Assembly: GCA_903884945.1 (NCBI GenBank)
Contig: CAISGR010000155.1
Coordinates: 1-64,000, forward strand
DNA length: 64,000 nt
Origin: an uncultured bacterium
GTDB taxonomy: Bacteria > Pseudomonadota > Alphaproteobacteria > Sphingomonadales > Sphingomonadaceae
Direction: 5' to 3'
Part shown: piece by piece, positions 8,477 through 15,697 of the stretch
Numbering within the stretch: position 1 is the first letter of the stretch
Layout of the letters: each line of letters begins with the position of its first letter
The notes under the pieces: model-generated
Told to the model about the DNA's origin: nothing
The model's database searches: none
Seen by the model: the letters and a program-made list of their open reading frames with translations, nothing else
Program-made: the position numbers and the translations under genes

Positions 8477-8953
8477 TCAGCTGCTCGCCAGCGATGCAAA
8501 CATCGCGTCGCGCGCCTTGGCGGTCAGCTGGAGATAGGAGCGCCGCCCGTCGAACGGATCGCCGCGTCGTTCGATCATGCCGCGCTGCTCCAGCAGCCTG
8601 ATCATGCGCAGGCCGGTGGAAAGCGGAATGTTCGGCGCGCTGGCCGCGTCGGTGATCGACACCCGCGAAGCGCTGGCTTCGGCATGGAACAGGTCGAGCA
8701 GGATATCCCAGGCCGGGTCGTTGAACAGATCCGCATCCTCGCCGAAGGCCTGGTCGCGGCGGCGGCGCGTGCGATACACGGCGATGGCGCGCTCCGCGCC
8801 CTGCCGCCAGGCGTCCGATCCCGCCGGGTCGGTCGGGAGCGGGGGGCCCGCCACGGCATGATCCGCCTGCCACGCGCCCGCGTCCGCCCCGCCCGGATGC
8901 CGGCTGAGTTCAAGGATTCTGGGTGCCTTCGCCTGCCGGCCAAAATGTGACAT
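8477..8953 (-). CDS. MarR/winged-helix transcriptional regulator
   Basis: A 158-residue protein whose C-terminal half is a winged helix: AWDILLDLFHAEA, the helix-turn-helix SITDAASAPNIPLSTGLRMIRLLEQRGMIERR, then the wing DPFDGRRSYLQLTAKARDAM. The N-terminal 60 residues are a poorly ordered leader with a helix around residues 48-70. The phrase MIRLLEQRGMIERR is typical of MarR-like regulators that act on small-molecule or phage-associated signals. The ATG lies 1 nt past the stop of the upstream RadC-like gene, suggesting co-transcription and coupling. Target genes are unknown; the adjacent hemerythrin is a candidate. Confidence 0.75.
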   Translation of the reverse strand: MSHFGRQAKAPRILELSRHPGGADAGAWQADHAVAGPPLPTDPAGSDAWRQGAERAIAVYRTRRRRDQAFGEDADLFNDPAWDILLDLFHAEASASRVSITDAASAPNIPLSTGLRMIRLLEQRGMIERRGDPFDGRRSYLQLTAKARDAMFASLASS

Positions 8954-8954
8954 T

Positions 8955-9623
8955 TCAGATAAGTCCCTGATTGCGGAAGCTCGCATATCCATGCGAACCG
9001 AGAATGACATGATCGTGAAGCGTGATGCCGAGCGGTGTCGCCGCCCGCGCGAGCGCGGTCGTGATCGCGACATCGGCCTCGCTCGGCGTCGGGTAGCCCG
9101 AAGGATGGTTATGGGCGAGGATGAGGCCGGTAGCGCCAAGCTCGAGGGCGCGGTGGATCACCTCGCGGGGCGCGATCAGCGCCTCGGTGCTCGTGCCGGT
9201 CGACAGCAGTTCGTCCCGTATCAGCCGGTGGGTCGGGCCGAGAAACAGGCAGCGGACCGTCTCGACCGGCTGATGCGCCATGGTGAACCAGAGATAATCG
9301 CAGAGCTTGCGGTCGGTTGCGATCACCGGGCGGTCGGCCACGCGCTGTAGCAGGGCATGGCGCATCACCCGCCGGTTGGCGTCGATGCACGAGACGGCGG
9401 GTTCGCAATTGTCGAGCAGGCGCAGGAGCCGGTGGCGCCGTGCCGACAGCACCGCCGCCAGGGTTCCGAACTCGGCCGTCAGCCGTTCGGCCCAGACGGA
9501 AGCCGCGCTGCCGCCGACGGGCGCGAGGAGGTCGACCAGGAGCGATCTGCTCCGGTTGCGATCCAGCGAGCCCGGTGCCGCCAGGTGCCGAGCACCAGCA
9601 GCAGCATCTGCGGGTAGATCCAC
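8955..9623 (-). CDS. RadC-like JAB/MPN domain protein
   Basis: A ~222-residue protein with a RadC (JAB metalloprotease-fold) domain. The JAMM zinc motif is present: HNHPSGYPTPSEAD, preceded by the acidic STGTSTEALIAPREVIHRALELGA. A divergent helix-hairpin-helix-like region lies upstream (LTAEFGTLAAVLSARRHRLLRLL). The start is uncertain. GTG at 9623 gives a sensible N-terminus but overlaps the upstream membrane protein by 145 nt, and a later non-ATG start is possible. Compared with full-length RadC the N-terminal domain is short and atypical. The in vivo function of RadC proteins is unsettled; many occur on mobile or accessory DNA. Confidence 0.75.
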   Translation of the reverse strand: MDLPADAAAGARHLAAPGSLDRNRSRSLLVDLLAPVGGSAASVWAERLTAEFGTLAAVLSARRHRLLRLLDNCEPAVSCIDANRRVMRHALLQRVADRPVIATDRKLCDYLWFTMAHQPVETVRCLFLGPTHRLIRDELLSTGTSTEALIAPREVIHRALELGATGLILAHNHPSGYPTPSEADVAITTALARAATPLGITLHDHVILGSHGYASFRNQGLI

Positions 9624-9967
9624 AATGCCAGCATCACCAGATAAGCGGTCCGGATAAGCCGCGGGTCGCCCAGTTTCAGGAGATGCCCAACCACCGACAT
9701 GCTGTGGAAGACCACGATTCCCATGGGCCAGAAGCGGTTGGCCCTGAGCGCTATCGCGACAAAGGCGAGCAGGATCAGGATATCCAGCGTAAGCAGCCCC
9801 GCCTCCATACCATAGAAGCGGCGCGAGGCGGGATTGACCACGATCGGCGTGAGCGCCACCCCCAGGATCATGATCCCGGCTATAAGCCTTTCCGGGTCTC
9901 CACCACGCACCAGGGCGTAACAGCAGGTCAGCGAGAAAAGCGTATAGAAGATAGCCAGGTGAAGCAT
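9479..9967 (-). CDS. Small integral membrane protein of unknown function
   Basis: A 162-residue protein with four to five predicted membrane helices: residues 2-20 (LHLAIFYTLFSLTCCYALV), 27-45, 55-78 (EAGLLTLDILILLAFVAIAL), 82-98 and 107-128 (TAYLVMLALWIYPQMLLLVLG). The last ~35 residues are basic and low in hydrophobicity and overlap the RadC-like gene. Codon-phase composition and alternating loop charges support a real gene, although the Shine-Dalgarno is weak. I do not recognise a family. Confidence 0.65.
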   Translation of the reverse strand: MLHLAIFYTLFSLTCCYALVRGGDPERLIAGIMILGVALTPIVVNPASRRFYGMEAGLLTLDILILLAFVAIALRANRFWPMGIVVFHSMSVVGHLLKLGDPRLIRTAYLVMLALWIYPQMLLLVLGTWRHRARWIATGADRSWSTSSRPSAAARLPSGPNG

Positions 9968-10018
9968 TGCCAGATGACGCCACGCGCTTTGCTCCCGGTC
10001 AATCCCTTGAGGCCACGT

Positions 10019-10366
10019 TCAGGCGACTGCCCGCAGCGGTGCGCGATCCTCGCCGCTCGGCGCGTCGACCGGCGGGCAGGGGAGGCCATCGCCATAGCCG
10101 GTGATGCCGATCTGGCCGGGCAGTGCAGCCAGCATCGGATGCGCCCGGATGATGCAGGCCCGCGCCTCGAGCGAGAGCGTCACGGCGCGGGACATCTCGG
10201 CGAGCGCCTCGATCCCGGTATTGAGCGGAAGGTTGGCATCGCGCCGGGCCTCCAGCATCGTCGCCACGCACCGCGCGGCGCTGATCGTCGCGTCGTCCTG
10301 GGCCTGTTCGGCCGTCAGGAATTCTTGCTTCACCGCCGTCACGGCGGCAACACGTGCCTTGCGCAT
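10019..10366 (-). CDS. Conserved-type hypothetical protein (115 aa)
   Basis: A mostly helical soluble protein: MRKARVAAVTAVKQEFLTAEQ at the N-terminus, then helices around residues 25-45 and 50-80 (ALAEMSRAVTLSLEARACIIRAH), and a short Gly/Pro-rich tail. I recall similar proteins beside LuxR-type regulators in sphingomonads, as here, but no function is established. It probably forms a same-strand unit with the regulator gene about 60 bp upstream. Confidence 0.65.
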   Translation of the reverse strand: MRKARVAAVTAVKQEFLTAEQAQDDATISAARCVATMLEARRDANLPLNTGIEALAEMSRAVTLSLEARACIIRAHPMLAALPGQIGITGYGDGLPCPPVDAPSGEDRAPLRAVA

Positions 10367-10425
10367 GATTTTCCCTTTCGCGCGGGCCGATGCCCGCGTT
10401 CCGTTGCGTTGCCCGGATGGGGCAA

Positions 10426-10983
10426 TCAGTTGATGTGGTAGGTAGCCGCCTGCAGCGTGCGTTGAATCGATTCGACGGCTGCCGCGCCCATGAAGCCGAT
10501 GATCGCGACGGCGACGATGCCCGCCGCGATCCAGAAAAGCCGTTCGACCGGCGTCAGGTCATTCCGAATCTCCCCCCGCACGGGAAGGGGCCATCGAAAC
10601 CGCGGTGACGACGGGGGAAACGGCATGGCGCCACGCCCCCATAACCCGCCAGCCATACTGTCCTGCACACGACCGGCATCCGAGCCTCCCTGCTTCGACA
10701 CGGGAAGCATGGCCGGATCGCCGGTGGATTCGACCCCGAAAACGTAACCGGTTATGCTTTCGGCGGTCGATCCGGACGCCTCGTGCAGCTGACGGGCCGC
10801 CTCGATGCTGCTGGAAGCGCCGAGTTTGCGCATCGCCTGCTGCAAATGCCCGTTGACCGTATGGTGGGAAATGCCGAGCTCGCGCCCGATCTCCTTGGGG
10901 CGAAGGCGCTCGAACACCAGGCGAAGGCACTGGCGCTCGCGTTCGCTCAGTGTTTCAAGCAGGTCGGTGTTCGCCCCCGGCAT
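10426..10983 (-). CDS. LuxR-type HTH regulator with C-terminal membrane anchor
   Basis: A 185-residue protein with the DNA-binding domain at the N-terminus: residues 8-70 hold LSERERQCLRLVFERLRPKEIG, ELGISHHTVNGHLQQAMRKL and SIEAARQL, the four-helix GerE/LuxR fold. A ~70-residue flexible Pro/Gly/Ser-rich linker follows. One hydrophobic segment near residues 147-168 (LFWIAAGIVAVAIIGFMGAAA) precedes a short polar tail. There is no receiver or autoinducer-binding domain. The arrangement suggests a cytoplasmic HTH tethered to the inner membrane, which could release or present the HTH in response to an envelope signal; that role is inference. It is divergent from a small ORF. Confidence 0.8.
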   Translation of the reverse strand: MPGANTDLLETLSERERQCLRLVFERLRPKEIGRELGISHHTVNGHLQQAMRKLGASSSIEAARQLHEASGSTAESITGYVFGVESTGDPAMLPVSKQGGSDAGRVQDSMAGGLWGRGAMPFPPSSPRFRWPLPVRGEIRNDLTPVERLFWIAAGIVAVAIIGFMGAAAVESIQRTLQAATYHIN

Positions 10984-11104
10984 ATCCGTCAGATACGGGC
11001 GTCAGGCGAAAAAGAACATTATTATCTCCGATGCGGCGGCAACTATTTGACCCGGCGACGCTTGTTCTACACGTCGATGACAGGTGCGAAGGGGGATGAA
11101 CACG

Positions 11105-11326
11105 ATGCCAGTTCAGCCAAGGCGGAATCCAGTGCGAGTCGACGAGTCGCGAAATCTGGCAATGATCGACCTGCTTGCGGCGCTCAACCAGTCGCTCGCG
11201 GTCGCTGACGATCTTCGGCTCCCCATGGTCGGCGTTCATCTCGACCAGGCTATTCATGCGCTGATGCGGCAGCAACTTGGGCCCGGCCAGCACCGGCCCT
11301 CGCGCCGCGCCGCCCGTCTGAACTAG
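11105..11326 (+). CDS. Small unknown protein (73 aa)
   Basis: A short ORF with an ordered, amphipathic middle (LAMIDLLAALNQSLAVADDL, HLDQAIHALMRQQLG) and basic ends. The second ATG is chosen because AAGGGGG stands 9 nt upstream; an ATG three codons earlier abuts the same purine run too closely. It is divergent from the membrane-anchored LuxR-type gene and is followed by a strong hairpin. I recall similar small ORFs in sphingomonads, but the function is unknown. Confidence 0.55.
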   Translation: MPVQPRRNPVRVDESRNLAMIDLLAALNQSLAVADDLRLPMVGVHLDQAIHALMRQQLGPGQHRPSRRAARLN

Positions 11327-11381
11327 GATCCGCAGCACGGTCGCCCGATCGGGGCGGCCACCGCCATTCGCGTTCCCGCAC

Positions 11382-11405
11382 CCCCGACCCGCCGCCGGGT
11401 CGGGG
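11382..11405 (+). terminator. GC-rich hairpin after the small ORF
   Basis: A perfect 9-bp stem CCCCGACCC / GGGTCGGGG with loop GCCGCC lies about 55 nt past the small ORF's stop. No T-run follows, so it would be a weak intrinsic or factor-assisted terminator, separating this transcript from the aminotransferase gene downstream. Confidence 0.45.
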
Positions 11406-11462
11406 CCGGCCTGCCCGCCGTCGCGCGGCGCGGCCGGATTTTCTCGCCAGCTTTGGCCCCCT

Positions 11463-11514
11463 GCCGAGCTTATTTATGCGGCGATCGGGGCGGGCTGTGG
11501 AACAACGAATAATA
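11463..11514 (+). promoter_or_regulatory. Bipartite upstream element, copy A
   Basis: Contains TTTATGC (11473-11479) and CGAATAATA (11506-11514) separated by 26 nt, ending 49 nt before the aminotransferase start. The same two blocks at identical spacing occur before the TonB receptor gene (copy B). The 17 nt ending in TTTATGC agree at 14 positions between the copies. The AT-rich blocks in otherwise GC-rich DNA, together with an Lrp/AsnC gene in the same island, make Lrp-type binding plausible; this is inferred. Confidence 0.6.
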
Positions 11515-11563
11515 AATGCTCGGCAATCCCGTAAATTTCCGCTGAAATTGAGGGAATGACTTT

Positions 11564-12757
11564 GTGGACACGGCGTTGGTCAAGGCGGGGCAGCAGAGCT
11601 ACGGGCAATGGGTGCGATGGGCCATCGGCATGGCCCAGGGGCGGCAGCGCCAGGCAGTCACCTTTTTCGACAGCTCGGTTCCGGAGCCGACGGAATTGCT
11701 GCGCGAAACCGTCGCGGGCGCCTTTGGCGGCAAGCTGACGCCTTTCTACACCAGCGCCTTCGGGGGCGGGAATCCCTTTGTCCTCGATATGCTCGCGGAG
11801 CGCTACGGCGTGCCGCGCGACCATGTGCTCGGCACGACGGGTGCGACGGGCGGCCTGTCGATTCTCTATCGTGCGCTGGCGCGGCCGGGCGACCATGTTC
11901 TCGTCGAATCGCCCGGCTTCGACCTGTTTCGCGATCTCGCCGAGAGCCACGGACTCGAGGTCGGCACCTTCGACCGGACGACCGAGCGCTTCACGCTCGA
12001 TCTGGACCAGATCGAGGGCCTCATCCAGCCGCGCACCCGCATGATCGTGCTGTCCAACCTGCATAATCCGTCGGGGATGGCGCTCGATTATGACGTGCTG
12101 CGCGCGCTCGCCGCGATTGCCGAGCGGCGCGGCGTGTATGTCATCGTCGACGAGGTCTATGGCGATTACGCGGACGCCGCGGTCCGCCCCTGCGCGGCGG
12201 CGGCGCTGTCGCCGAATCTGGTCAGCATTTCGAGCCTCACCAAGATCTTCGGCCTCGGGTCGCTGCGCTGCGGCTGGATCGTCGGGTCGTCCCAGGTGCT
12301 CGGCCTGGCGCGCGACGTCAGCGGCAAGCTGGAATTCGGCATTTCGACCCTGTCGCACGCGGTCGGTGCGCATGTGCTGCATGATCCGGCGCCCTTTGTC
12401 GCCTATTCGAACGGCATCATCGAGCGCGCGCGCCCGCTGATGGCGGCATGGCTCGACGAGCAGAAGCGCGCCGGCCTCGTCGGCGGTGTGCTGCCCGAGG
12501 CCGGGTGCATCATGTTTCCCCGGCTCCTGCAGATCGATGACAGCGAGGCCTTTTGCACCTGGTTGCTGGAGCGAAGCGGCGTCATCGTCGCCCCCGGCGA
12601 TTATTTCGGCGCGCCCGGCCATGTCCGCATCGGCTTTGCGCAGCATCTCGACAATCTGCGGATCGGTCTCGATGCCCTGGCGGAGGGGCTGCGCAGCTAT
12701 CCCGCCGCGATCACAGCCGCCGCCACGCCGCCGAAGAGCGCAACGGCAAGCGTCTGA
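11564..12757 (+). CDS. PLP-dependent aminotransferase, class I/II fold
   Basis: A 397-residue fold-type I aminotransferase, cytoplasmic. It shows NLHNPSG (substrate/PLP Asn), IVDEVYGDY (Asp and Tyr contacting PLP), the Schiff-base lysine in SLTKIFGLGSLRCGW (Lys227) and the carboxylate-binding Arg region near GHVRIGFA. It transfers an amino group between an amino acid and a 2-oxo acid; the acceptor/donor pair cannot be read. The start is GTG with GAGGGA 8 nt upstream. It lies upstream of, and points into, the TonB receptor-peptidase run, separated by 454 bp carrying a second copy of its own upstream element. The likely role is the final step of catabolism of imported amino acids. Confidence 0.88.
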   Translation: MDTALVKAGQQSYGQWVRWAIGMAQGRQRQAVTFFDSSVPEPTELLRETVAGAFGGKLTPFYTSAFGGGNPFVLDMLAERYGVPRDHVLGTTGATGGLSILYRALARPGDHVLVESPGFDLFRDLAESHGLEVGTFDRTTERFTLDLDQIEGLIQPRTRMIVLSNLHNPSGMALDYDVLRALAAIAERRGVYVIVDEVYGDYADAAVRPCAAAALSPNLVSISSLTKIFGLGSLRCGWIVGSSQVLGLARDVSGKLEFGISTLSHAVGAHVLHDPAPFVAYSNGIIERARPLMAAWLDEQKRAGLVGGVLPEAGCIMFPRLLQIDDSEAFCTWLLERSGVIVAPGDYFGAPGHVRIGFAQHLDNLRIGLDALAEGLRSYPAAITAAATPPKSATASV

Positions 12758-13211
12758 CCGGTGGCCGGTGCGCATGCCGTCGCCGCCCTGTCGCGCTGCT
12801 CGGTGCGCGGTGCGCGGCGGCGGCGATTCGGCTCATGGCAGTCGGGCCGATGGCCGGGTGGCGGCGCAGGTTCGCTCAGCCGGACATCGCTGCCAGCCGG
12901 GCAAATTTATGCAGATAACGGCCCGGCGACCGCAATTCCGAATAATAGTGGCGAGGTCCCGCAACTACGATCCTCCTTATCGTCGGACCGAGACGCAATT
13001 GTGACGGTCGGGCGGGTTCGTCGAGCAGCCCGGGATGGAACTGCTCTTCGGGCGCGAAGCGTGAAGAATGGTGTCGCCCGTCAAAGCGGCGGAGGCGACG
13101 CCCAGCACATATCGCCGCGGTCGAGCGGCGGGGAATGGATGCCGTCGGGCAAGGGGGGTCTCGAAATCGCACCGCGATGCTTCGGGGCTCAAGGGATTGG
13201 GAGGAGACATC
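12758..13211 (+). promoter_or_regulatory. 454-bp leader between aminotransferase and TonB receptor
   Basis: No gene is supported here. It contains bipartite element copy B (12896-12947) and, at its 3' end, the GAGGAG ribosome-binding site of the receptor. About 260 nt separate copy B from the receptor ATG, leaving room for a long 5' untranslated leader. No known riboswitch is recognisable. Confidence 0.5.
12896..12947 (+). promoter_or_regulatory. Bipartite upstream element, copy B
   Basis: TTTATGC (12906-12912), 26 nt, CGAATAATA (12939-12947), preceded by GCCGGGCAAA where copy A has GCCGAGCTTA. Both blocks and the spacing are exactly those of copy A. It is the strongest non-coding similarity seen in the island and suggests common control of the aminotransferase and the receptor operon. 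Confidence 0.6.
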
Positions 13212-15527
13212 ATGAAGCGATTTACTCGGGCTATGTTACTGTCGACGGCACTCACGGCGATGACTGCCGCGAGCCCGGCGCTCGCGCAGGTTTCCACCGC
13301 GGCGGCGAGCGGCGCGCCCGCGAGCGTCGAGCAGCAGGATCCGGCGGCGCCGGAGGGCAATGACGATATCGTCGTCACCGCCCAGAAGCGCGAACAGCGG
13401 CTGCTGGATGTTCCGGTTGCGATCACGGCGATCAGCGCCGAGGCGCTGACCACGCAGAACTTCAACCGCGTCTCGGACTATTTCGATCGCGTGCCGGGCC
13501 TTCAGTTCTCCGGCCAGCGCGTGTCGGGGCTTTCGCTGCGCGGCATCACGACCGGTGGCGCCACCAGCCCGACGGTCGCGATCCTCGTCGATGACGTTCA
13601 GTTCGGCGGCACGACCAATGCCGGCCAGCCTCCGATCCCGGATTTCGACGCCAGCGCGCTCAGCCGGATCGAAGTGCTGCGCGGGCCGCAGGGCACGCTC
13701 TACGGCGCGGCCAGCCTCGGCGGGCTGATCAAATATGTGCTGCGCGAGCCCGATACCCGGGAGCTTTCCGGGCGGCTCGAGCTTGGCGGCACCGCGGTCG
13801 ATGGCGGCGGCACCGGCTGGGCGGCGCGCGGGTCGATCAACATCCCGATTACCGATACCCTGGCCGTGAGCGGCAGCGGCTTCTATCGCGACGACGCCGC
13901 CTATCTGCGCAACGTCCACCCGCTGGCGAAGAGCGCGAAGAACGTGAATACCCGCGAGGCATGGGGTTTCCGCGGCGCGGCCCTGTTCAAGCCGACCGAC
14001 AGCTTCTCGATCCTGGTCTCGGCGCTCAACCAGAAGCAGGATGCGGTCAACAGTGACCTTGCCATCACGTCCGGCGGGGTTCCGATCTGCAAGGCCTGCA
14101 GCCTCGGCGCGGCGGGTGCGGCCTCGGCGCCGACCACCTATGAGCCAGTGTACGGGGACCTGACGCTCCGGGCGCTCGATTCCTACAACAACTCGAAATA
14201 CCAGCTCTATTCGGCCAAGGCGCAGCTCGATCTCGGCGGCGTGAAGCTCACCTCGATCAGCGCCTGGAGCCGCGCCGACAATATCATCTCGAACGATGTC
14301 ACCTCGGTCTTCCTCCGCCTGTTCCAGTTGCCCTTCTCCTACGGCACCACGGTTGCGCCGGCGGGCTCTTCGGTGACCATCGGCAACGCCGATCACACCC
14401 ACAAATTCTCGCAGGAACTGCGCCTTTCGGCACAGGGGCCGGTGGTCGACTGGCTGGTCGGCGGCTTCTACACCGTCGAAAACGCCAGCACGGACCAGAC
14501 GCTGCTGCTCTACAATCCGAGCGGCAGCCTGATCGCGACGCCCTATGCCGCCAAGGGCCCCGGCTCCTATCGCGAATATGCCGGCTTCGCCGATGCCACC
14601 CTGCACGCGACGGACAAGCTCGATATCCAGGTCGGCGGGCGCTACGCCTCCAACAAGCAGCGCTCGAGCATCGTCTATAACAATGACGGGCCCGCCATCC
14701 CGCTGTTCGGGGCCAATGTCACCCAGACCGCGGCATCGAAGGATCATGCCTTCACCTGGCTGGTGTCGCCGAGCTATCGTCTCGGCAAGGACATGCTCGC
14801 CTATGTCCGCGTGGCCAGCGGCTATCGCCCCGGCGGCCCCAACCTCGAAAGCCCCACCAACCCGACCTTCGGTCCCGACCGGGTCGTGAACTACGAAGTC
14901 GGCTTCAAGGGCCATGTCGTGCCCGGCCTGCTGACGATCGACACCGCGCTCTTCCAGATCAACTGGAAGGACATCCAGATCCAGGGCACCTCCCCGTCGC
15001 AGATGACCTTCCTCACCAATGGCGGCAAGGCGCGCAGCCGCGGCTGGGAATTCGCGGCGACGCTCACGCCCTGGCACGGCATGACGGTCGACGGCAACTT
15101 CACCGTCACCGATACCAAGCTGACGCAGAAGCTCCCGAGCCTGACGGACGGGCTCGTCGGCAACGCCGGCGATCGCCTGCCCTATTCGGCCAAGTTCACG
15201 ACGACCATCGGGGCGGACCAGCGGTTCGATCTCTCCGATCGGCTGCAGGCCTCGGCCGGCGGCACCTTCACCCATATCGGTGATCGCGCCGGCCAGTTCG
15301 TGTCGATCAACGGTTCCGGCCCGCGCATGCTGATCCCCGGCTACTCGGTCGTCGATCTCCGGGCGGGGCTGATCTACGACAAGGATTGGTCGCTCACCCT
15401 CTATATCCGCAATGTCGGCGACGAGCGCGGCGTCACGGTTGCGCAGAACCGCAACGGCACGAGCGTGCCGACGGCGCTGTTCATCCTGCCGCGGACTTTC
15501 GGGATGACCGTCGCGCGGAACTTCTGA
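13212..15527 (+). CDS. TonB-dependent outer-membrane receptor
   Basis: A 771-residue outer-membrane transporter. A signal peptide (MKRFTRAMLL through ALAQ, about residues 1-26) is followed by a TonB-box-like DDIVVTAQKREQ, the plug domain (VPVAITAISAEAL to about residue 190, including RIEVLRGPQGTLYGAASLGGLI), and a 22-strand barrel ending in the typical aromatic C-terminus RTFGMTVARNF. No STN signalling domain is present, so it is a transporter rather than a transducer. Ribosome site GAGGAG precedes the ATG. Downstream genes encode secreted hydrolases and a permease, so the ligand is probably a peptide or amino-acid conjugate; iron-chelate uptake cannot be excluded. A hairpin after the stop may lower downstream expression. 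Confidence 0.93.
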   Translation: MKRFTRAMLLSTALTAMTAASPALAQVSTAAASGAPASVEQQDPAAPEGNDDIVVTAQKREQRLLDVPVAITAISAEALTTQNFNRVSDYFDRVPGLQFSGQRVSGLSLRGITTGGATSPTVAILVDDVQFGGTTNAGQPPIPDFDASALSRIEVLRGPQGTLYGAASLGGLIKYVLREPDTRELSGRLELGGTAVDGGGTGWAARGSINIPITDTLAVSGSGFYRDDAAYLRNVHPLAKSAKNVNTREAWGFRGAALFKPTDSFSILVSALNQKQDAVNSDLAITSGGVPICKACSLGAAGAASAPTTYEPVYGDLTLRALDSYNNSKYQLYSAKAQLDLGGVKLTSISAWSRADNIISNDVTSVFLRLFQLPFSYGTTVAPAGSSVTIGNADHTHKFSQELRLSAQGPVVDWLVGGFYTVENASTDQTLLLYNPSGSLIATPYAAKGPGSYREYAGFADATLHATDKLDIQVGGRYASNKQRSSIVYNNDGPAIPLFGANVTQTAASKDHAFTWLVSPSYRLGKDMLAYVRVASGYRPGGPNLESPTNPTFGPDRVVNYEVGFKGHVVPGLLTIDTALFQINWKDIQIQGTSPSQMTFLTNGGKARSRGWEFAATLTPWHGMTVDGNFTVTDTKLTQKLPSLTDGLVGNAGDRLPYSAKFTTTIGADQRFDLSDRLQASAGGTFTHIGDRAGQFVSINGSGPRMLIPGYSVVDLRAGLIYDKDWSLTLYIRNVGDERGVTVAQNRNGTSVPTALFILPRTFGMTVARNF

Positions 15528-15537
15528 GGCATGGCAT

Positions 15538-15577
15538 GGCGGAACCGGCGCCAGCCCCGGCTGGCCTCGGTTCCGCC
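15538..15577 (+). terminator. Long hairpin between receptor and peptidase genes
   Basis: A perfect 10-bp stem GGCGGAACCG / CGGTTCCGCC encloses a 2-nt internal loop and a further 5-bp stem GCCAG / CTGGC with loop CCCCGG. There is no T-run. Position 11 nt past the receptor stop suggests a partial terminator or RNA-stabilising structure that sets receptor mRNA above the peptidase genes. Confidence 0.55.
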
Positions 15578-15697
15578 CGTCGCCACGCGGCTTCGGCGAC
15601 GTGGTGACGGCGGCGATCGTCGGCCGGATATCGCGGGCGGCATCCTCTTGTTGGGATACGGCCACCCGTCCATCGTCGGCATGAAAGGGTATCTCTG

